Source: Bacillus sp. FJAT-29790 | Lineage (GTDB): Bacteria; Bacillota; Bacilli; Bacillales; Cytobacillaceae | Assembly: GCF_019039215.1 (NCBI RefSeq) | Contig: NZ_JAHNZZ010000002.1 | Location: forward strand, 1-33,300 | Direction: 5' to 3' | DNA: 33,300 bases | In this document: piece after piece, positions 8,506 through 18,359 of the stretch | Numbering within the stretch: position 1 is the stretch's first letter | How the letters are laid out: the number at the start of each line of letters is the position of its first letter | Position numbers and translations under genes: made by a program | Notes under the pieces: generated by a model | Databases searched by the model: none | What the model was told of the DNA's origin: nothing | The model's input: only the letters and a program-made list of their open reading frames with translations

Positions 8506-9531
8506 ATGGCTAATGCTTATAAACAGGCCGGCGTCAATATTGAGGCAGGCTATGAAGCGGTATCACGCATGAAGAAACATGTTGAAAAAACAGTTCGCCC
8601 AGGTGTACTTGGCGGATTGGGCGGATTCGGCGGCATGTTCGATTTATCGGTTCTGAATTTAAAAGAACCTGTGTTAGTTTCTGGCACTGATGGCGTGGGA
8701 ACAAAATTAATGCTCGCTTTCATGATGGATAAACACGATACAATTGGAATTGACGCTGTGGCAATGTGCGTCAATGACATTGTTGTGCAAGGAGCAGAGC
8801 CGATCTATTTCTTGGACTACATTGGTTGCGGGAAGGCAGAGCCCTCGAAGATTGAGGCAATTGTCAAAGGAATTGCAGAAGGCTGTGAACAAGCAGGATG
8901 TGCGCTTGTTGGCGGAGAAACGGCTGAAATGCCAGGAATGTATACAGAAGAAGAATATGATATCGCTGGATTTTCTGTAGGTGCATGTGAAAAATCAAAT
9001 CTAATCACTGGTGCTGATATTCAATCTGGAGACGTCCTAATTGGACTTGCTTCAAGCGGAATCCATAGCAACGGCTATTCATTAGTTAGAAAGCTGTTTT
9101 TTGAACAAGCAAACATGTCTTTAACTGATCATGTGGATGAATTAGGCTGTACGTTAGGAGAAGAACTGCTTCGCCCGACGAAAATCTATGTGAAATCCAT
9201 TCTTTCTGCGTTAGAGAAATTCAAACTTAAAGGACTCGCTCATATTACAGGCGGCGGATTTATCGAAAACATTCCCCGTATGCTACCTCAAGGATTAGGT
9301 GCAGAGTTAACGGAAAGCAACTGGGAAGTACCTGGTGTATTTTCATTGATGGAAACAATCGGCAAACTGGACCGAAAAGAAATGTACAATATCTTTAATA
9401 TGGGTACGGGCATGGTCATAGCAGTTGACAAAGAAATTGCAGAAGAAGTGATGAACCACTTTAATACGCTTGGTGAAAAGGCGTATATCATTGGGACGGT
9501 AACAGATAAAGAAGGAATTGAGATATTGTAA
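8506..9531 (+). CDS. purM: Phosphoribosylformylglycinamidine cyclo-ligase PurM (AIR synthase)
   Basis: PurM closes the imidazole ring, turning FGAM and ATP into AIR. The protein is 341 aa, near the usual 346. Intact motifs include [21 protein letters not shown] (around residue 60), [25 protein letters not shown] and [12 protein letters not shown]. The ATG at 8506 aligns with B. subtilis PurM and lies 7 nt after ggggg; an in-frame ATG one codon earlier (8503) is possible but very close to that site. The 370-bp spacer before it contains a repeat element, so supply from the upstream transcript may be affected. Confidence 0.96.
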   Translation: MANAYKQAGVNIEAGYEAVSRMKKHVEKTVRPGVLGGLGGFGGMFDLSVLNLKEPVLVSGTDGVGTKLMLAFMMDKHDTIGIDAVAMCVNDIVVQGAEPIYFLDYIGCGKAEPSKIEAIVKGIAEGCEQAGCALVGGETAEMPGMYTEEEYDIAGFSVGACEKSNLITGADIQSGDVLIGLASSGIHSNGYSLVRKLFFEQANMSLTDHVDELGCTLGEELLRPTKIYVKSILSALEKFKLKGLAHITGGGFIENIPRMLPQGLGAELTESNWEVPGVFSLMETIGKLDRKEMYNIFNMGTGMVIAVDKEIAEEVMNHFNTLGEKAYIIGTVTDKEGIEIL

Positions 9532-9549
9532 TTCTATCGGAGGATAACG

Positions 9550-10125
9550 ATGAAAAAGATCGCAGTATTTGCTTCTGGCGGGGGTACAAACTTTCAGGCT
9601 CTTATTGATGCAGCAAAAAATGGCGAGTTAAACGCTGATATTAAACTGTTAGTTTGTGACAAACCTGAAGCATACAGCATTGAGCGAGCCAAAAAAGCAA
9701 ATATTCCTTATTTTGCTTTTAAGGCAAGGGATTTTGCGAGTAAAGATGAATACGAAAATGAAATTATCCATTTATTAAATAAACTCGATATTGAATTTAT
9801 CGTTTTAGCTGGTTATATGAGGTTAATTGGACCAATACTTCTAAGCGCTTTTGATGGGAAAATTGTCAATATCCACCCTTCCTTGCTGCCTGCCTTTCCA
9901 GGAAAAGATGCTATCGGACAGGCGTTCGAAGCGAACGTAAGTGTGAGTGGTGTGACAGTCCATTTTGTAGATGCAGGTATGGATACGGGCCCAATCATTG
10001 CCCAGCAGTCATTTGAAATTAGTAAAACAGAAACGAAAGAGAGCTTTGAGGCAAAAATTCATGAAATCGAGCACAAATTATATCCATCTGTTCTGCAGAA
10101 GTTATTTTCCGGGGCACATGAATAA
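9550..10125 (+). CDS. purN: Phosphoribosylglycinamide formyltransferase PurN
   Basis: PurN transfers a formyl group from 10-formyl-tetrahydrofolate to GAR. At 191 aa it is close to B. subtilis PurN (195). The catalytic Asn and His lie in IVNIHPSLLP (around residues 104-113), the Asp is in GMDTGPIIAQ, and the phosphate loop is ASGGGTNFQAL at the N terminus. All catalytic residues are present. A cggagg sequence lies 6 nt before the ATG, 18 bp after purM. A 70-bp gap, longer than in B. subtilis where these genes are tightly packed, separates it from purH. Confidence 0.96.
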   Translation: MKKIAVFASGGGTNFQALIDAAKNGELNADIKLLVCDKPEAYSIERAKKANIPYFAFKARDFASKDEYENEIIHLLNKLDIEFIVLAGYMRLIGPILLSAFDGKIVNIHPSLLPAFPGKDAIGQAFEANVSVSGVTVHFVDAGMDTGPIIAQQSFEISKTETKESFEAKIHEIEHKLYPSVLQKLFSGAHE

Positions 10126-10195
10126 AGGATTTTGTGATTTTTTTAGCCGAAGTTATTTGAAGTAAATTTTATAAAAAAGGCAGGGGGGATAGCCG

Positions 10196-11731
10196 ATGAA
10201 GAAACGTGCATTAATCAGTGTTTCTGATAAAAAGGGTGTAACTGAGTTTGCAAAAGCATTAAGTGAGCTGGGCTTTGAGATTCTCTCAACCGGCGGGACA
10301 AAAAAGGCTTTGGAAGAGAGCGGTATTCCAGTTGTCGGAGTTAGTGATGTTACAGGATTTCCAGAAATTTTAGAAGGGCGGGTTAAGACATTAAACCCGA
10401 TGATACACGGTGGATTACTTGCTAAATTTGATGAGCCAAGCCATAAAGAACAAATGGAAGAGCATCAAATTCAGCCAATTCAGGTAGTGTGTGTCAACCT
10501 TTATCCATTCCAGCAAACGATTGCCAAACTAGATGTATCCGTCGAAGATGCAATTGAAAATATCGATATTGGCGGCCCTGCCATGCTACGGGCTTCAGCT
10601 AAAAACCATGAATACGTAACAGTAGTTGTGGATCCAACTGACTATGAAACTGTATTAACGCAACTGAAGGATAACGGGGAAGTGCAAAAAGAAACCCGCC
10701 GCAAGCTGGCAGCTAAAGTGTTTCGTCATACAGCCGCTTACGATGCGATGATTGCAGAATATATGACTGATCTTGCGAAAGAAGGAACACCAGAAAAATT
10801 AACAGTCACGTATGAATTAAAACAATCATTAAGATATGGTGAAAATCCGCATCAAAAAGCAGCCTTCTATCGCAAGCCTTTAGGTTCAGCATTTTCTATT
10901 GCTAATGCTGAACAATTGCACGGGAAGGAGCTTTCATATAATAACATTAATGATGCTGATGCCGCTCTTCAGATTGTTAAAGAATTCTCCGAGCCTGCAG
11001 CCGTTGCTGTCAAGCATATGAATCCGTGTGGAGTTGGAACAGGTGAAACAGTTTTTGATGCTTTTTCAAAAGCATTTGCGGCTGATCCAGTTTCAATTTT
11101 CGGTGGAATTATTGCCTTAAACCGTGAAGTGGATGAAGAAACAGCGAAAAAACTTTATGAGATCTTCCTTGAAATAATCATTGCTCCATCATTTTCAGAG
11201 GAAGCACTAAATATTTTATCAGCGAAAAAGAATCTTCGCTTACTAACCATTCCTTTCGATGTGAAAGAAAAAGCGGAAATGAGATTAACATCGATTGAAG
11301 GCGGATTGCTTGTTCAAGGGTATGATCAGTACACATTTGAAGATGCAAATATCTCCGTTCCTACAAAAAGAGAGCCTTCAGAAGAAGAGTGGAAAGCTCT
11401 TAAACTTGGCTGGAAAGTCGTTAAACATGTAAAATCGAACGCGATTGTTGTTAACAATTCTGATATGACACTTGGAATTGGAGCAGGACAGATGAACCGG
11501 GTCGGTGCAGCAAAAATCGCACTTGAACAGGCGAGAGACCAAGCAGTCGGATCCGTTTTAGCATCGGATGCCTTTTTCCCGATGGACGATACCGTTGAAG
11601 CCGCAGCAAAAGCAGGCATTACCGCAATTATTCAGCCTGGCGGATCTGTTCGCGATGAGGATTCCATAAAAAAAGCAGATGAGTACGGAATTGCCATGGT
11701 ATTTACAGGGGTAAGACATTTTAAACACTAA
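10196..11731 (+). CDS. purH: Bifunctional AICAR formyltransferase/IMP cyclohydrolase PurH
   Basis: PurH carries out the last two steps to IMP. The 511 aa match the family length. The N-terminal cyclohydrolase domain contains STGGTKKAL and GGLLA. The C-terminal transformylase domain has [20 protein letters not shown] (the catalytic Lys-His pair) and the tail [10 protein letters not shown]. One normally invariant residue differs: GRVKTLHP reads GRVKTLNP, with Asn67 encoded by aac at 10394. That segment lines the cyclohydrolase nucleotide site, although the His is not the classical catalytic residue. A strong ggggggat site precedes the ATG. Confidence 0.95.
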   Translation: MKKRALISVSDKKGVTEFAKALSELGFEILSTGGTKKALEESGIPVVGVSDVTGFPEILEGRVKTLNPMIHGGLLAKFDEPSHKEQMEEHQIQPIQVVCVNLYPFQQTIAKLDVSVEDAIENIDIGGPAMLRASAKNHEYVTVVVDPTDYETVLTQLKDNGEVQKETRRKLAAKVFRHTAAYDAMIAEYMTDLAKEGTPEKLTVTYELKQSLRYGENPHQKAAFYRKPLGSAFSIANAEQLHGKELSYNNINDADAALQIVKEFSEPAAVAVKHMNPCGVGTGETVFDAFSKAFAADPVSIFGGIIALNREVDEETAKKLYEIFLEIIIAPSFSEEALNILSAKKNLRLLTIPFDVKEKAEMRLTSIEGGLLVQGYDQYTFEDANISVPTKREPSEEEWKALKLGWKVVKHVKSNAIVVNNSDMTLGIGAGQMNRVGAAKIALEQARDQAVGSVLASDAFFPMDDTVEAAAKAGITAIIQPGGSVRDEDSIKKADEYGIAMVFTGVRHFKH

Positions 11732-11761
11732 AAGGAAGAAATCCTTTCGGAGGTGGAGTAA

Positions 11762-13124
<1,363 letters not shown>

Positions 13125-13147
13125 GAAATCAGCTCCTTTGAATTTGA

Positions 13148-13172
13148 AGCCCCCATTTTCGGGGGCTTTATT
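13148..13172 (+). terminator. Terminator downstream of purD
   Basis: The 7-bp GC-rich stem agccccc/gggggct has a 6-nt loop and is followed by tttattt on the + strand. It is the only plausible terminator for the pur operon and lies 115 bp past the purD stop. Transcripts ending here would run antisense across the whole small membrane protein gene. The U tract is interrupted, so termination may be partial. Confidence 0.65.
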
Positions 13173-13238
13173 TGAGAAATTAGGTGAATCATCTTGAATT
13201 TTGCAGCTCCGTTTAAACACAGAATTTCACCAGAGGTT

Positions 13239-13465
13239 GTCTAATAGAACAGCTCTATAAGCCCTTAAGCATTGTTTTTCGTTAGTGTTTGTCCGATAGA
13301 ACGGCTCTATAAGTCCTTAAGCATTGTTTTTCGTTAGTGTTTTGTCCAATAGAACAGCTCAATAAGCCCTAAAGCATTGTTTTTCGTTAGTGTTTGTCCA
13401 ATAGAACGGCTCAATAAGCCCTTAAGTATTGTTTTTCGTCAGTAGAGGTCCAATAGAACTGATAC
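13239..13465. repeat. Tandem array of 52-bp repeats
   Basis: Units begin with gtcYRatagaac at 13239, 13291, 13344, 13396 and 13448, a period of 52-53 bp. There are four full units, a partial fifth and perhaps a degenerate sixth at 13486. Each has taagYccttaag and attgtttttcgt at the same offset, and the units differ at only a few positions. There are no spacers, so this is not a CRISPR array. No ORF spans it. It fills most of the gap between the EYxxD and DUF2892 genes; I see nothing else in 13170-13606. Confidence 0.9.
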
Positions 13466-13606
13466 TACATATTTTTTTCAGAAAGGTCCTATAAAACCAC
13501 TTAAGGAGCTCTGGAATAGGAAGAACTGTCATCAAAATTTGTTCAATATTGAAACCTTTAGAAAAGCGCCTCTATCTATATTCAGAAATCCTTAATCGCA
13601 GCTAGA

Positions 13607-13894
13607 TTAAGATGGATTGTAAGGGTGAATCCCGTTGTTCGCCTCTTCAGAATCATTGTGTAGTCCTTGCTGTCTTTCCTGCATCATATCCTGCCCTCTT
13701 TCAAAAAGAGCTTTACATGGACAGAACCGGACAATTCCTTCCGCTATTTTCATCCCGCCCAGCATTGCCATTATTAGATAGGAATCGCGCCATGGCTTTT
13801 TTACGAGCTTCGATGTACTCCATGCTAATACGGTAAATCCAATTGTAATTCGCACTAATGCGTCCACAATCCCGACATTTGGTTTTAACTTCAT
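13607..13894 (-). CDS. DUF2892 (YgaP-type) membrane protein
   Basis: A 95-aa protein resembling the YgaP transmembrane family (DUF2892). The N terminus MKLKPNVGIVDALVRITIG leads into a hydrophobic segment (ITIGFTVLAW), and a second follows at SYLIMAMLGGMKIAEGIV. Next comes a CPC motif (RFCPCKALF) and a polar, disordered-looking tail. The family is common in Bacilli, and its function is unclear in stand-alone form. The site aaaggagaag precedes the ATG on this strand. It is divergent from yerA. Confidence 0.8.
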   Translation of the reverse strand: MKLKPNVGIVDALVRITIGFTVLAWSTSKLVKKPWRDSYLIMAMLGGMKIAEGIVRFCPCKALFERGQDMMQERQQGLHNDSEEANNGIHPYNPS

Positions 13895-14093
13895 GCGACA
13901 CTTCTCCTTTTACAAATCGTTTACAAACTTTTAGTCCTTCTTTAATGCGTTAAATAACGAAATATGTTAGTATAAAAACAAACATTGAAAGGGCTTTCTT
14001 TTGTGTTGTAAAGCCATTTGGTGCTAAAAACAATTTTAAAATCCATCCAAAGGGTTTTATTAATTCTTAGTGTTGATAATCAAATACTAGCGG

Positions 14094-14138
14094 GCGATTT
14101 TGCCTGGAGAAAACCTTTTTTGGGTTAGCAAAAATCGC
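14094..14138 (+). other. Hairpin in the yerA leader
   Basis: gcgattttgc (14094-14103) pairs with gcaaaaatcgc (14128-14138), with one bulged base. A smaller ggcttt/aaagcc hairpin sits at 13992-14015. Both lie in the 333-bp space between the divergent DUF2892 gene and yerA, which otherwise shows only the yerA ribosome binding site. No T tract follows the larger hairpin, so it is not a terminator. A structured leader is possible, but I recognise no riboswitch class. Confidence 0.35.
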
Positions 14139-14228
14139 TTTTCGGAAGGTAATCGAACCCGCGGATCTAGCAACAATATTGTAAAACATAGCCCAAAAAA
14201 GATAATTAAAACAGGGGGAGGGATTCTA

Positions 14229-15971
14229 ATGCTGGAACAGCGTTATCGATGGAAAAACAAGCATTTGCGTAAGCATGTTTCCGTTTTGGACGGGAAATTG
14301 TCACCGACATTGCTGTTGAAAAACGCCCGTTATCTAAATCATGCATTTCGCAAATGGATGACAGCAAATATTTGGATATATGACGACCGCATCGTCTATG
14401 TAGGCGAGAGGCTGCCTGAAAACATCGGACAATGCGAAGTCATGGATTGTGAAGGCTTATGGCTAGTTCCAGGCTACATAGAGCCTCATGCCCATCCATT
14501 TCTATTATATAATCCCCATTCGTTTGCCAGCTATGCATCCCAATTTGGCACGACAACATTAATCAATGACAACATGGTCCTTGCTTTGCAACTGGAGAAA
14601 GAGAAAGCGTTTTCTTTTTTAGAAAAAGCGAAAAATATTCCATCCACGATGTACTGGTGGTGCCGTTTTGATCCACAAACGGAAATGCAAAATGAAGAAA
14701 TAACCTTCTCGCATAGTCATATTAAATCATGGCTTGAACATGATGCTGTTCTACAAGGTGGGGAGTTATCTGCCTGGCCTAAATTATTAGATGGCGATGA
14801 CTTGATGCTTCATTGGATCCAAGAAACGAAGCGGATGAGGAAAAAAATTGAAGGGCATTTCCCTGGTGCATCTGAAAAGACATTGGCTAAACTGATGCTG
14901 CTTGGTGCGGATTGTGATCATGAATCCATGTCAGGGAAAGACGTGTATAATCGGTTAATGCAAGGGTATACCGTATCTTTACGATATTCTTCGATTCGTC
15001 CTGATCTGCCTAAATTATTGGATGAAATGCATGAACTTGGGATTGATCATTACGATTCGTTTATTTTCACAACAGACGGTGCTTCCCCGGCTTTTTATGA
15101 ACAGGGGATAATTGATGAAATGATTCGGATTGCGATAGAAAAGGGTGTTCCAGTCATTGACGCCTACAATATGGGGACAATTAATGCGGCACGCTATTAT
15201 CATATTGAGCATTTGCATGGTAATATTGCCACTGGCAGAGTTGCGAATATCAATTTTCTATCAAGCGAGATAAACCCTACACCGCTTTCTGTTCTTGCTA
15301 AAGGTAAGTGGGTAAAAAGGGACGGAGAAAGACTGGATGCCTATGAACCGATTTCTTGGAAAAATCAAGGATTCGAATCTTTACAATTAGACTGGGATCT
15401 TACACCGGATGATATGCAATTTTCAATGCCTTTCGGGATTAAAATGGAAAATGCTGTGATTACAAAGCCATATACGATCGCTATTGATGTTTCAGGTGAT
15501 CGGTTGTCTTCTTCGCATGATGAGTGCTACTTCATGCTGATTGATAAAAATGGAAAATGGCGGATGAATACGATGATAAAAGGCTTCGCGAGCCGTTTGG
15601 ATGGTTTAGCAAGCTCTTTTTCCAATACAGGTGATATTATTCTTATTGGAAAAAGTAAGATGGATATGATGATTGCTTTTAACCGGATGAAGGAATTAGG
15701 TGGCGGCATCACTGTTTCTGAACAGGGTCAGATTGTTCAGGAGATTCCTTTAAAGCTAAAAGGAGTCATGTCCGATCAAAGAGTGGAAAACTTAATTACG
15801 GAAGAAAAGCAGCTTCACCGTTATTTGAGAGAAAAAGGGTACCAATTCTCGGATCCAATCTATTCGCTCTTATTTTTTTCTTCAACCCATTTGCCCTATA
15901 TTCGGATCACACAGCAAGGAATATATGATGTTATGAACAAAACGGTACTCTTTCCAACGATAATGCGTTAA
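14229..15971 (+). CDS. yerA: Adenine deaminase-like amidohydrolase YerA
   Basis: This member of the AdeC/amidohydrolase family matches B. subtilis YerA, to my recollection in length (580 aa) as well as in place. Adenine deaminases turn adenine into hypoxanthine. The metal-binding motif is GYIEPHAHP (His87, His89), followed by GTTTLINDN, EGHFPGAS and TTDGASPAFY. The C-terminal half has FSMPFGIKM, SNTGDIILIGKS and LPYIRITQQGIYDV. The exact substrate of the YerA branch is less certain than that of AdeC. I chose ATG 14229 because gggggaggg lies 6-7 nt upstream; an open frame extends back to 14100 without such a site. Confidence 0.85.
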   Translation: MLEQRYRWKNKHLRKHVSVLDGKLSPTLLLKNARYLNHAFRKWMTANIWIYDDRIVYVGERLPENIGQCEVMDCEGLWLVPGYIEPHAHPFLLYNPHSFASYASQFGTTTLINDNMVLALQLEKEKAFSFLEKAKNIPSTMYWWCRFDPQTEMQNEEITFSHSHIKSWLEHDAVLQGGELSAWPKLLDGDDLMLHWIQETKRMRKKIEGHFPGASEKTLAKLMLLGADCDHESMSGKDVYNRLMQGYTVSLRYSSIRPDLPKLLDEMHELGIDHYDSFIFTTDGASPAFYEQGIIDEMIRIAIEKGVPVIDAYNMGTINAARYYHIEHLHGNIATGRVANINFLSSEINPTPLSVLAKGKWVKRDGERLDAYEPISWKNQGFESLQLDWDLTPDDMQFSMPFGIKMENAVITKPYTIAIDVSGDRLSSSHDECYFMLIDKNGKWRMNTMIKGFASRLDGLASSFSNTGDIILIGKSKMDMMIAFNRMKELGGGITVSEQGQIVQEIPLKLKGVMSDQRVENLITEEKQLHRYLREKGYQFSDPIYSLLFFSSTHLPYIRITQQGIYDVMNKTVLFPTIMR

Positions 15972-16040
15972 AATGTAAAAGGATAGCTGAATTAGAAAAA
16001 AATGCGGAGAAAATACCTAGATTGAATATTGAGGTGTTAT

Positions 16041-17138
16041 ATGTTTAACAAATGGACAGCTGCTTTGGCAGTGATGATGCTCCTAGCTACGGGATGCAGC
16101 AAAAATGATAAAACGGACGTTGAGTACAAAGACAATGAAATAGAAGAGACAGCGAAAGACGTTTCAGAGGAGAAAGAACTTCCTTTTCAATTTCCGTTAA
16201 CCGGTGTTGAAACAGATGAGAAAGCGAAAGGTCGAGCGGTTGCAGTAATGATCAATAATCACCCGGCTGCCCGTCCCCAGTCCGGACTTGAAAAAGCAGA
16301 TGTCGTATATGAACTGCTTGCAGAAGGGGATGTAACCAGATTTCTTGCTATTTATCAAAGCGAAAAACCGGAAAAGATCGGTCCTGTAAGAAGTGCCAGG
16401 GACTATTTTATTGAATTGGCAAAAGGGTATAACAGTTTATATATCGCTCATGGAAACAGTCCCGATGCCAAAGCGTTGTTGGATAAGGGCTATATCGATC
16501 ACTTAAATGGACTATACTATGATGGAACGCTTTTTAACCGCGCTAGTTTTCGGAAAGCACCGCATAATTCTTATATTACTTTTGAAAATATCTTAAAGGG
16601 TGCGGAACAAAATAATTATGCGATGGAAGAATCTCCACCCCCTCTGACTTTCTTGAAAAAAAGTGAAGTGGATGCTATAGACGGAGAAGAAGCCCAATCG
16701 GCGATGGTTTCTTATTTTTCCAGTAATTTATTTAATGTCATTTTTGAATATGATGAGACTCTTGGAAAGTATAAACGTTATTCAAATGGCGAATTAACTG
16801 CAGATTATGATTCAGGTGAACCGGTATTACTTGACAACATATTCATAGTTGAAACCGATCATAAAATAATTGATAATGTAGGTCGGCGTGCAATTAACTT
16901 AACTTCTGGCGGCAGGGGCTATTTATTGCAAAAAGGCAAGTGGAAGGCAGTAGATTGGAAAAATATTGATGGGAGAATTTTGCCTATCATAAATGGGAAG
17001 GAAACTGGCCTAGTTCCTGGAAGGACATGGATTAATCTTATTCCTGCCGATCCTGGCTTAGAGCAAACGGTTTCTTTTGATAGAAGCAATAGAATGTCTA
17101 TTTTAAAGGAGATTAATATATGCAAATTGATAAATTAA
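16041..17138 (+). CDS. yerB: DUF3048 lipoprotein YerB, with extended C terminus
   Basis: A secreted lipoprotein of 365 aa. A signal peptide ends in the lipobox LATGC, with Cys19 as the lipidation site. DUF3048 domains follow, with VMINNHPAARPQSGL, IGPVRSARDYF and a C-terminal WINLIPADPGLEQTV. The function is unknown. gaggtg lies 4 nt before the ATG; an upstream TTG (16029) is less likely. Compared with B. subtilis YerB, about 17 extra residues appear after the usual end, and they run through the yerC ribosome binding site and start. This suggests loss of the original stop. Confidence 0.85.
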   Translation: MFNKWTAALAVMMLLATGCSKNDKTDVEYKDNEIEETAKDVSEEKELPFQFPLTGVETDEKAKGRAVAVMINNHPAARPQSGLEKADVVYELLAEGDVTRFLAIYQSEKPEKIGPVRSARDYFIELAKGYNSLYIAHGNSPDAKALLDKGYIDHLNGLYYDGTLFNRASFRKAPHNSYITFENILKGAEQNNYAMEESPPPLTFLKKSEVDAIDGEEAQSAMVSYFSSNLFNVIFEYDETLGKYKRYSNGELTADYDSGEPVLLDNIFIVETDHKIIDNVGRRAINLTSGGRGYLLQKGKWKAVDWKNIDGRILPIINGKETGLVPGRTWINLIPADPGLEQTVSFDRSNRMSILKEINICKLIN

Positions 17139-17434
17139 GAGGAAAAGATCTCGACCAATTATTTAAGTCCGTTTTATCATTGAAGGATTTAGAAGAGTGC
17201 TATCGTTTTTTTGATGATCTGTGTACGGTGAATGAAATTCAATCTCTCGCTCAACGGCTAGAGGTTGCGCGCATGCTTCGTGAAGGGAAAACGTATCATA
17301 AAATTGAAACAGAAACAGGTGCCAGTACAGCAACCATTTCCCGTGTGAAACGCTGCTTGAACTATGGGAATGATGCTTATGAAATGGCATTGGAACGGAT
17401 TAAAGAAGAGGAAATTGAGAAAATAGAAGAGTAA
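17120..17434 (+). CDS. yerC: YerC/TrpR-like DNA-binding protein
   Basis: A 104-aa member of the YerC/YecD family, related to the Trp repressor fold. The central segment LCTVNEIQSLAQRLEVARML leads into a helix-turn-helix with KTYHKIETETGASTATISRV (about residues 58-77). The family is predicted to bind DNA, with targets unknown. aaaggag precedes the ATG and lies within the yerB reading frame, so translation of the two genes overlaps by 19 bases. A terminator follows. Confidence 0.88.
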   Translation: MQIDKLRGKDLDQLFKSVLSLKDLEECYRFFDDLCTVNEIQSLAQRLEVARMLREGKTYHKIETETGASTATISRVKRCLNYGNDAYEMALERIKEEEIEKIEE

Positions 17435-17448
17435 TTAATCTGAAACGA

Positions 17449-17478
17449 AACCGTGGGCATAATTCCTGCGGTTTTTTT
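17449..17478 (+). terminator. Terminator after yerC
   Basis: aaccgtggg (17449-17457) pairs imperfectly with cctgcggtt (17465-17473), and the T run extends to 17478. It closes the yerA-yerB-yerC unit before pcrB. Confidence 0.75.
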
Positions 17479-17597
17479 GGTCCATTATGGGGAATATCCT
17501 AATTTTTAGAAGCAGATTCCCTTCTGCGCTTTTCTTTTTCATTCATTTCACTAATGATATAATGGTGGAATGGAATGATAGAATGGAGGAAGTTTGG

Positions 17598-18293
17598 ATG
17601 TACGATGTTCGCGAGTGGCGCCATGTGTTTAAGCTCGATCCAGATAAATATATTTCGGATGACGATTTAGAAAAAATTTGTGAATCGGGAACGGATGCCA
17701 TTATTGTGGGCGGAACAGATGGAGTTACATTGGAAAAGGTACTCGATCTGATGGCTCGTATAAGGCGGTATACAGTTCCTTGTGTACTAGAGGTTTCGTC
17801 TATTGATTCGATTACGCCAGGGTTTGATTTATATTTTATTCCGACGGTATTAAATAGTCAGGATGCTAAATGGATTACCGGACTTCATCATGAAGCTGTA
17901 AAAGAGTACGGAGAAATAATGAATTGGGAAGAGATTTTTGTCCAAGGCTATTGTATCCTCAATGAAGATTGCAAAGCCGCAAAGCTCACGAATGCTCGGA
18001 CAAGTTTGTCTAAGGACGATGTAAAGGCATTTGCAATGATGGCAGAAAAGATGTTTCATCTGCCGATTTTTTACTTGGAATACAGCGGGGCATATGGGGA
18101 TCGTGAAATAGTGTCTGAAGTGAAAAAAGTGTTAGAAAAAACAACGCTTTTTTATGGCGGTGGCATCGAAAGTGTTGAACATGCAAAAGAAATGTCGGAT
18201 TGTGCAGACGTCATCGTAGTTGGAAATATTATTTATGATAATTTGCAAGCAGCCTTGCAGACCGTGCAAGCAATCCGCTCAAAAATTATTTGA
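17598..18293 (+). CDS. pcrB: Heptaprenylglyceryl phosphate synthase PcrB
   Basis: PcrB joins heptaprenyl diphosphate to glycerol-1-phosphate, giving an archaeal-type ether lipid precursor found in Bacilli. The 231 aa form a TIM barrel with [48 protein letters not shown] and the phosphate-binding [10 protein letters not shown]. These motifs are typical and intact. ATG 17598 is chosen because ggagg lies about 9 nt upstream and it aligns with relatives; an open frame reaches 17487 without a good site. pcrA follows after 66 bp. Confidence 0.95.
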   Translation: MYDVREWRHVFKLDPDKYISDDDLEKICESGTDAIIVGGTDGVTLEKVLDLMARIRRYTVPCVLEVSSIDSITPGFDLYFIPTVLNSQDAKWITGLHHEAVKEYGEIMNWEEIFVQGYCILNEDCKAAKLTNARTSLSKDDVKAFAMMAEKMFHLPIFYLEYSGAYGDREIVSEVKKVLEKTTLFYGGGIESVEHAKEMSDCADVIVVGNIIYDNLQAALQTVQAIRSKII

Positions 18294-18359
18294 TTGGTAA
18301 GTAGAAATCAAGTAAAATAAAATCAAGAACATATGTTTGTATGGTGGTGACGAGAAGCA

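Noticed and set aside
13239..13465. Repeat array considered as CRISPR
   Set aside because: The 52-bp units are contiguous with no spacers, and no cas genes are near.
14100..14228. Upstream extension of yerA
   Set aside because: It is open but lacks a ribosome binding site. The ATG at 14229 has a strong one and gives the usual 580-aa protein.
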